A stretch of 56,309 nt of DNA, taken from assembly GCA_016206925.1 (NCBI GenBank), contig JACQQS010000073.1, positions 1 to 56,309 of the forward strand, given 5' to 3'. Both the position numbers and the translations under genes were made by a program. The notes below the pieces were generated by a model that made no database searches, was not told where the DNA came from, and saw only the letters and a program-made list of their open reading frames with translations. Shown one piece after another: positions 50,877 to 56,309 of the stretch; the stretch's first letter is position 1, and every line of letters starts with the position of its first letter. This DNA is from Candidatus Omnitrophota bacterium. Lineage in GTDB: Bacteria > Omnitrophota > Omnitrophia > Omnitrophales > JACQQS01.

Positions 50877-51425
50877 GTGAGGATTCCTGCATTGGCGGGT
50901 TCGCCGCTATCGGTCAATTCATTAAGAGAAGACCTTCAAGTGGCTCACCGGACGGTTCAGAAATGGCTGATGATCTTAGAAAGGTTGTTTGTCATATTCC
51001 GCATATCACCTTTCGGAAACCCAAAGATTCGTGCGGTGAAGAAGGAGCAGAAAGCTTATATGTGGGACTGGTCTCTTGTGGAAGAACCGGGGACGCGCTA
51101 CGAAAATTTTGTGGCAAGCCAATTACTAAAATACTGTGATTATCTTGAAGATGCAGAGGGTCGTCGGATGGAACTGCGATATCTGCGGGATACGGATAAA
51201 AGAGAAGTTGATTTTGTGGTGGTTCAAAACGGAACCCCACTTTTTGGTGTCGAATGTAAGATAAACGAGCAAAAGGTCAGCAATGTGATCGCCTATTACG
51301 CCAATCGATTGCCTATCCCCCAGTTTTATCAGGTGCATCTCGGAAAGAAAGATTACGAACACGCGACTCTTCCGGTCCGCGTGTGTCCCTTTGAAGCATT
51401 CGTCAAAGAATGCCGATTACCGTGA
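50877..51425 (+). pseudogene. Truncated DUF4143 ATPase (C-terminal half only)
   Basis: The 182-codon frame matches the C-terminal half of the DUF4143 ATPase at 12.0-13.2 kb: SPLSVNSLREDLQVAHRTVQKW, YLRDTDKREVDFVVV and GVECKI align in order. The N-terminal ATPase domain with Walker A and B, about 200 residues, is missing, and an in-frame TGA directly precedes the GTG at 50877. The break lies next to an inverted-repeat element. It is most likely a decaying remnant, although a stand-alone nuclease-like domain cannot be ruled out. Confidence 0.8.
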
Positions 51426-51528
51426 TCAGATACCCGTCTTTTTCTAATGTAGCTGCCTTCGAAAAGACCGGTGCCGTGCGGCCAACGGTTTAACCAGGGA
51501 CGCCGGTCCGATACGGAGTCAGGGTACA

Positions 51529-52638
51529 TTAAGACGGAGGGCTCATTTTCTGCGTGACGAGGAAATTGTAGAGGATCTCGGCCACCAGCCGGTGCGTTGA
51601 CGCGTTCCAGTGCCCGTCGTGCGGAAATGCGTAGAGCACCTTGCCTCCGCCGACTTTAAAAAGCGGCGCCAAATCGAGCGCCGGAATGCCTTTATTTGCC
51701 GCGTAATCCGATATCGTTTTTCCATCCGCTTCGGAATAACCCTTTAACAAAATTACCGGTGTAAAGCCTAACATTTTCCCAAGGTCGATGAATCTGTCCA
51801 GTTGTTTGAAAATAGGTTCGAGTTCATCGAAGGACATTTGACTTTCTTCCGGAGGGATGGCGATGCCCTCTCCCTTTCTCGAAAACTTTTCGGCGAGAAA
51901 TTTCCGGCGCTGGCGAATAAACGTGGGCAGGAGGAAATGCGCTTCGGTCCACGTTTCGATATAAGCCAGGATCCGGTTCGGGCTGTTACTCGCGAACAGC
52001 CGGTCTTCAAATCTGAAATATTGTTTGTCCAGTCTCGAATCCACAACGAATCCCTGTTCGTTTCTATAGCCCGTCACGTTTCTCCAGCTTTCGGGCGGCG
52101 TGACGCCGAGGATCACAATTTCCGGTTTGAACAAATCGTACCGGGATTCCAATAAATCGACGGCCTGCTTCTCGCTGTATCCGGGTACCCCCGCCTTGAT
52201 GATTTGGACTGCGGGATTAAATGTTTCTTGAATCCGCTTTTCAACTAGCGCGAGGAAACTTTGCTCCAGCTCCACGCCTTCACCGTACATGATGGAATCG
52301 CCGATGGCCATGATGTGAAAAGCATTTGGATCGTACCCCCGGTCAAAATCACGGAAGCCGTATTGATTGATTTGCACCGCAACGTCAAAATCGCCCTGCG
52401 GATTGACGTCGCGTCCGGTGAAATCCGGCGTGAGCTCGTAATCCAGCGTGTTTGACGCCCGCACCAAATCCGCCGGATGATTCCCGCCCGCCCGTTTTTT
52501 TATGATGAAGCCCGGATTTATTTTAAAGAGGATTTGAAGTGTTGACTCGGAGAGCGCCAGACCCATAAAAAGCGAAGCAAGAAGCAGCAGAGCCGATTGT
52601 TTCAGCAAGCTCTTCTTTCTTTGTCCAGCGGTTCGCAT
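51529..52638 (-). CDS. Membrane-anchored SGNH/GDSL-hydrolase-like protein
   Basis: From the ATG at 52638 the protein has 369 residues: an N-terminal membrane anchor (SALLLLASLFMGLALSE), then an SGNH fold with block I IMAIGDSIMYGEG (catalytic Ser in GDS) and block V PHDGHWNASTH (Asp and His). The usual block III Asn position reads GVTPPESW, so the oxyanion Asn may be replaced or shifted. Such proteins remove or add acyl groups on polysaccharides; here it lies among glycosyltransferase and methyltransferase genes. The frame extends to 52674, but the ATG at 52638 gives the best membrane anchor. Confidence 0.75.
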   Translation of the reverse strand: MRTAGQRKKSLLKQSALLLLASLFMGLALSESTLQILFKINPGFIIKKRAGGNHPADLVRASNTLDYELTPDFTGRDVNPQGDFDVAVQINQYGFRDFDRGYDPNAFHIMAIGDSIMYGEGVELEQSFLALVEKRIQETFNPAVQIIKAGVPGYSEKQAVDLLESRYDLFKPEIVILGVTPPESWRNVTGYRNEQGFVVDSRLDKQYFRFEDRLFASNSPNRILAYIETWTEAHFLLPTFIRQRRKFLAEKFSRKGEGIAIPPEESQMSFDELEPIFKQLDRFIDLGKMLGFTPVILLKGYSEADGKTISDYAANKGIPALDLAPLFKVGGGKVLYAFPHDGHWNASTHRLVAEILYNFLVTQKMSPPS

Positions 52639-52756
52639 GACGGCAATATAACACAGGGAGCAGCCGCAGAACAACTCCGCCGTATCAGGCTGGCAGGAAC
52701 GGATTAGGCATTTTCCTGGGAAAAGCTAAAGCAACGCGGCACATTGTACAAAATTA

Positions 52757-52787
52757 TTGACAATATGTTAATTTACACGGTAAATTA
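52757..52787 (+). promoter_or_regulatory. Promoter and palindrome of second DUF4143 ATPase, probably leaderless
   Basis: TTGACA (52757-52762), 18 bases, TAAATT (52781-52786), then only seven bases to the ATG at 52794, with no ribosome site. TAATTTAC, ACG, GTAAATTA (52769-52787) is a perfect 8-base palindrome covering the -10 box, so repression by a palindrome-binding protein is likely. The transcript should start at or next to the ATG. Confidence 0.7.
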
Positions 52788-52793
52788 TCAACT

Positions 52794-53954
52794 ATGTTTC
52801 AACGCTATTTAGACCGAAAACTGCCCGGGCATAGCTTCTTTCTTTTTGGCCCGCGCCAGGTCGGCAAGAGCACGTTGCTTAAAAAGGAAGATACCGATCT
52901 CATCCTTGACCTTTTGGATCCCGAACAACAACTTGCGTACAACAAGAATCCTCACCTCCTGCGGCAGCAAATCGATGAATTAAAATCAAATGCTGTTATT
53001 TTTATTGATGAAGTACAGCGTGTTCCCAAACTGCTTGACATCATTCATGCCGCAATGGAAGAAAAACCAAAATTAAGATTTATCCTTTGCGGATCCTCGG
53101 CAAGAAAATTGCGCCGCGGCGCCTCCAACCTTTTGGGAGGGCGGGCTTTATACCGTACCATGCACCCGTTAACGCTTGACGAGCTCGCGGAAGACTTTCA
53201 CCTGCCGTCTGTTTTAGCGTACGGTTCGCTGCCCAAGATTTACACTTCGATCAAAGAAAAGAAGATTAAAGAAGCGCAAGACCTCTTAAGAACCTATGTG
53301 ATCACCTACCTCAGGGAAGAAGTTAAAGCCGAGGCCCTCGTCCGCAATTTACATGGTTTCCAAAATTTTTTGGACATCGCCGCTGCTCAATACGCTCAAC
53401 AAGTCAACTTTTCAGGTGTTTCCCGTGATTGCCAGGTGGCCTTAGCCACGGTTAGAGAATATTACTCCATACTGGAAGATACGCTGGTCGGCTTCTTTCT
53501 CTTTCCTTACTTGAAAAGCCAGCGCAAGCGTATGAGTCATCAGCCCAAATTTTATTTCTTCGATAACGGTGTCACGCGGGCTCTTTTAGGTACGCTTCAA
53601 GATCATCCTGCTCCCCAGGAACAAGGGCGCCTGTTCGAGCAATGGGTTGTCCAGGAGGTAGTGCGCTTTAATGAGTATCATCAAAAGGACTGGAAATTGT
53701 CGTTTTGGCGAACTAGCCACGGCGCGGAGGTCGACCTTCTTATCAGCCGGGGAACGAAACTTTTAGGCGCAGTCGAATGCAAGTCTACCGCCCAAGTTTC
53801 CTCAAGCGACTTATCCGGCTTACGATCCTTTCATGAGGTTTATCCCAAAGTTCCTTGTTACCTCGTGGCTCCGGTTAACCATCCTCTCCGTCTATCGTTT
53901 GCACGTGTGATTCCTCCAAAACAATTGTTTGGAGAAGTTATCAAATGGCGGTAA
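52794..53954 (+). CDS. AAA ATPase with DUF4143 C-terminal domain
   Basis: A full-length member of 386 residues. Walker A is FGPRQVGKSTLL (about 18-29), Walker B VIFIDEVQRV, sensor CGSSARKL; the C-terminal domain carries GAEVDLLI and GAVECKS, the acidic and Lys residues of a PD-(D/E)xK-like site. It is the third family member in the window (complete at 12.0-13.2 kb, truncated at 50.9 kb) and is not closely similar to the first outside the motifs. The function of the family is unknown. It stands as a single gene inside the glycan region, which suggests independent mobility. Confidence 0.88.
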   Translation: MFQRYLDRKLPGHSFFLFGPRQVGKSTLLKKEDTDLILDLLDPEQQLAYNKNPHLLRQQIDELKSNAVIFIDEVQRVPKLLDIIHAAMEEKPKLRFILCGSSARKLRRGASNLLGGRALYRTMHPLTLDELAEDFHLPSVLAYGSLPKIYTSIKEKKIKEAQDLLRTYVITYLREEVKAEALVRNLHGFQNFLDIAAAQYAQQVNFSGVSRDCQVALATVREYYSILEDTLVGFFLFPYLKSQRKRMSHQPKFYFFDNGVTRALLGTLQDHPAPQEQGRLFEQWVVQEVVRFNEYHQKDWKLSFWRTSHGAEVDLLISRGTKLLGAVECKSTAQVSSSDLSGLRSFHEVYPKVPCYLVAPVNHPLRLSFARVIPPKQLFGEVIKWR

Positions 53955-53988
53955 AACATACCGCAGTGCGGCTGTTCTTACCTCAATC

Positions 53989-54699
53989 ATGAAACCGATT
54001 AAGAAGCTCGAAAAGTTTTTCCGGAAAAGATATGCGCGCGGGATGAGCGCGGCGCATTTTGCGGAGTATTTGACCAAAGAGAAAGAACCGAGGCTCCATT
54101 TCGGCTGCGGGGTGCGGGTTTTTCAAGGCTGGCTCAATACGGATCTTTTCGCCGATCCGAAGAGGGGAATCGTCTTTCAGGATTTGAGCAAAACATTCCC
54201 GTGCGCCGATCGGAGTTTCCGATTTGTTTTTTCGGAACACGTGCACGAACATTTCGGGTACAAGGAGGGTAAGCGCGTTCTCTCGGAATGTTTCCGCATT
54301 CTTAAAGACGGCGGTGTGTTAAGGCTTGCGACGCCGGATATTGATTTTTACGTTAATCTCTATTTGAATCGCAAGAACCTAAACGAGGAGCAGAATGGTT
54401 TTCTCCGCTACTTCCTCGAAACTTTCGAAGATGTGCGGGATTTTCCGGACGACGCCATTTCGGCTTTAAACGGCATCTTCTATGGATTTGGACACCGCTT
54501 TATTTTTTCTTTTGATTCGCTGGAAAGGGAACTAAAGAACATCGGCTTCCGGCGGGTTCTGCGCGTTAAGGCGGGCGAGTCCGGGCACGAATGCCTCAGG
54601 GGACTTGAAACCAAGCCGGGCTATCGCGACACCGCATCCGGCGAAAACGGACTGCATTTTCACCTCATGGCCAATCTATCCGTTGAAGTCACCAAATGA
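53989..54699 (+). CDS. SAM-dependent methyltransferase (class I)
   Basis: From the ATG at 53989 the protein has 236 residues with a class I methyltransferase fold: motif I LHFGCGVRVFQGWLNTDL, then FVFSEHVHEHF and LKDGGVLRLATPDIDF, the usual Methyltransf_11 order. It probably methylates a sugar nucleotide or glycan, by neighbourhood. The frame extends to 53929 inside the ATPase gene, but the later ATG starts the family-like basic N-terminus. Confidence 0.82.
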   Translation: MKPIKKLEKFFRKRYARGMSAAHFAEYLTKEKEPRLHFGCGVRVFQGWLNTDLFADPKRGIVFQDLSKTFPCADRSFRFVFSEHVHEHFGYKEGKRVLSECFRILKDGGVLRLATPDIDFYVNLYLNRKNLNEEQNGFLRYFLETFEDVRDFPDDAISALNGIFYGFGHRFIFSFDSLERELKNIGFRRVLRVKAGESGHECLRGLETKPGYRDTASGENGLHFHLMANLSVEVTK

Positions 54700-54812
54700 T
54701 ATTTCTTTCAACTTTTGCCGTAATATATTGGCTTTGAGCCGGTTAACGGTTATTGAATTTCCGCTTAACCCAGGGCTCCTTTTCGTGTATGCTACCGGTA
54801 GGATTTTATAGG

Positions 54813-55601
54813 ATGGAAGATACTCAACCTTATATCTCTTTTATTTTGCCTTGCTACAACGAGGAGAAAAACCTGCGCGTCGTAATGGATCAACTTCTCG
54901 GTGTATTGCAGGAACTTCCTTGGGATTGGGAACTTATTATTGTTGAAGACGCGAGCACTGATGGAACACAGGAAGTTGTACGTCAGCAAGCAGCCAGAGA
55001 TTTGAGAATTCGAGCGATCTATCACCAGCAAAACGCTGGTTTGGTGGGAGCGATTAAAACCGGCCAGGAAAATGCCCGCGGCCAGTATGCGATGTATTTA
55101 ATGGCCGACCAGGAATTTGATTCGCGGGAAATTCCGCTTTACATTTCAAAGATTGAAAAGGGAGCCGATCTCGTTGTTGGGATTCGTTGGCAGCGTGACG
55201 CTTATTCGTTATCCCGCCTTCTTTTGTCGGTGGTCTATATATTTATCCTGAACTTTCTTTATCGGTTTCGTTGCAACGATTACAACTGGATCCGCATCTG
55301 GCCCACCGATTTTCACCGCCAAGCGCCCATCGAATCGAAATCACTGTTTTTCTTAGCGGAAACAATTTTAAAAGCAAGCGATCTCGGCTATAAAATAGTT
55401 GAGATTCCATCCAATCACCGCGGTAGACCCTGGGGAAAATCAACCTCGTCGAATTTCTTTGTTATGCTTCACGCGTTAATGGAAGCGATTATTTACCGGT
55501 TCAAAAGAAAATCCGTAGCGGCTCGACTGAAAGCGACGCACCATCCTGTGAGACGGCAGAGAGAAACATTGCCGCAAGAATCCACATCACTGTCAATTTG
55601 A
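54813..55601 (+). CDS. Family 2 glycosyltransferase (DPM1-like)
   Basis: From the ATG at 54813 the protein has 262 residues. The GT-A fold begins ISFILPCYNEEKNLRVV and continues with IIVEDASTDGT and YLMADQEFD, the nucleotide-sugar and metal-binding sites. One or two hydrophobic segments (LLLSVVYIFILNFLYRF) follow, and KSLFFLAETILKA plus PSNHRGRPWGKS match dolichyl- or undecaprenyl-phosphate mannosyltransferase-like enzymes. It probably loads a sugar onto a lipid carrier or builds a surface polysaccharide. The frame reaches 54753, but homology starts at the later ATG. Confidence 0.87.
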   Translation: MEDTQPYISFILPCYNEEKNLRVVMDQLLGVLQELPWDWELIIVEDASTDGTQEVVRQQAARDLRIRAIYHQQNAGLVGAIKTGQENARGQYAMYLMADQEFDSREIPLYISKIEKGADLVVGIRWQRDAYSLSRLLLSVVYIFILNFLYRFRCNDYNWIRIWPTDFHRQAPIESKSLFFLAETILKASDLGYKIVEIPSNHRGRPWGKSTSSNFFVMLHALMEAIIYRFKRKSVAARLKATHHPVRRQRETLPQESTSLSI

Positions 55602-55623
55602 TTATTAAAGCCGCTTGGAATTT

Positions 55624-56205
55624 ATGATTATAGCGGATGAAAAAAACTCCTTGAGTTCCCATCCTACATCCTTAATCCCGCTTGAGTCGGTAAGCTGCGA
55701 TCTCTGCGGTTCTTTCCGGAGTACTCTTTACCTGCGCGCACCGGAAATTGTGGGTTATTTTCAAGAGCGCGATTATTTTGATCTAAGAAGATGTCAAGAA
55801 TGCGGTTTGATATATGTAAGCCCTCGACTATCCGAGAAAGATATCGGGCACTATTATGATTCTTCGACTTATTATGCTCATCAATTTGACGGAAAGCAGG
55901 TTAGCCATAAGGGGCGAGATGAAAAATGGCAGACCAAACGGCATGAAGACCGTGTCGCGTTCGATGTTCTGGGAAATGTCATAAAGAAACTCCATGAAGC
56001 GCTTCGAATGTTTAACAAAAGCTGCAATAGATGGTATAAAAGCCGCCTAGCCATCCAGTATTTTGGGTATCCTGCTTCCCGAATTGGAATGCTGGCTTCT
56101 TTGATCGCCGTGGCGGAGAAAATCGTTCTAATAATTCCATTGCTTAGATTGCGGATTCTGTCGAAGGACCTAAAGATTAGTTGCCAAGTGCCAACACATC
56201 GCTGA
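55624..56205 (+). pseudogene. Zinc-ribbon methyltransferase cut short at an insertion-sequence end
   Basis: About 193 residues. The N-terminus has the zinc-binding motif of the C-methyltransferase family (CDLCGS, later CQECGL), followed by IYVSPRLSEKDIGHYYDSSTYYAH. Normally a SAM-binding methyltransferase domain would follow; here no GxGxG motif appears, and the last codons (VPTHR) and the stop are encoded by the direct repeat at 56188-56207. The gene was therefore most likely truncated when the element at the window edge inserted. Confidence 0.65.
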
Positions 56206-56309
56206 CACTTCTAGGACTGTTACAAAAGGTAACGGTACCTTGTGCCAACACATCGCTGACAGTCTTCATGTGATATAGTTTGCCTCTTTAAAACGGAGGT
56301 GCGTTCACA
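56188..56309. mobile_element. Probable insertion-sequence end (IS481-like), continuing past the window
   Basis: GTGCCAACACATCGCTGACA is present at 56188-56207 and 56242-56261. Between the copies lie a short hairpin (GTTAC, AAAAG, GTAAC) and GGTACC. Ends starting TGCCAACACATCGCTGACA resemble the terminal repeats of IS481-type elements from memory. After 56261 comes a short AT-rich leader and AAACGGAGGTG, a ribosome-site-like sequence just before the window edge, so a transposase gene probably starts immediately beyond. The family assignment is an inference. Confidence 0.6.

Overview
The window looks like the chromosome of an uncultured, Gram-negative, largely anaerobic bacterium. It encodes outer-membrane porin-like barrels, TolC/RND efflux, Tat-exported respiratory enzymes and lipoproteins. 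The best guess for the lineage is Candidatus Omnitrophota or a neighbour. That guess rests mainly on the style of the roughly 2,200-residue secreted mosaic protein at 33.9-40.6 kb, on the scattered GC-rich palindromic repeats and on the many small toxin-antitoxin-like cassettes. It is an inference from gene content, not from a marker gene. No rRNA, tRNA or CRISPR array was found.

Layout. 0-4 kb (minus): a one-heme cytochrome fused to a predicted outer-membrane barrel, a small secreted protein, and an OmpR-type two-component pair. 4.1-5.6 kb: an AbiEi/AbiEii-type toxin-antitoxin pair. 5.8-10.8 kb (plus): a YjbQ-type thiamine phosphate synthase, a Crp/Fnr regulator and a full-length pyruvate:ferredoxin oxidoreductase behind a strong Fnr-type palindrome and a 15-codon leader ORF. 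10.9-13.2 kb: an MmyA/MmyB (HTH/Fic) pair and a DUF4143 ATPase. 13.5-20.8 kb (minus): a respiratory molybdoenzyme operon (Fe-S subunit, NrfD-type anchor, catalytic subunit, TorD-type chaperone, porin, secreted protein) with a divergent LysR gene. 22.1-26.8 kb (plus): a second Fnr-type box, a cNMP-domain-only protein, a CBS protein, NnrS, a Pit phosphate transporter with its DUF47 partner, and ThiD. 26.8-32.6 kb (minus): a PIN toxin pair and a MarR-TolC-RND efflux locus that has no adaptor gene. 32.8-41.9 kb (plus): two cupins, a promoter/terminator leader, the giant mosaic protein, a small membrane protein and a lipoprotein. 41.8-44.5 kb (minus): homospermidine synthase with an ornithine-type decarboxylase. 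44.8-48.4 kb (plus): an acidic secreted protein with an internal duplication, aconitase and a lone prepilin. 48.4-56.3 kb: an EamA exporter and then a surface-glycan region (glycosyltransferases, methyltransferases, SGNH protein) with clear decay: a frameshifted glycosyltransferase, a truncated DUF4143 ATPase beside a small inverted-repeat element, and a methyltransferase cut by what looks like an insertion-sequence end at the window edge.

How the parts fit. Two Fnr-type boxes (before the pyruvate oxidoreductase and before the cNMP/CBS/NnrS operon), a Crp/Fnr protein with an N-terminal cysteine cluster and a Crp/Fnr-like palindrome before the molybdoenzyme operon suggest one redox- or nitrogen-oxide-responsive regulon. 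The strongest candidates for undescribed biology are the giant protein (a Tiki/ChaN-like N-terminus, a uridine-kinase-like P-loop that has lost its lysine, four degenerate S1-like repeats and recurring GFG motifs), the molybdoenzyme lacking the usual third Fe-S cysteine, and the shared promoter design of several accessory genes, whose -10 box sits so close to the ATG that the mRNAs should be leaderless.
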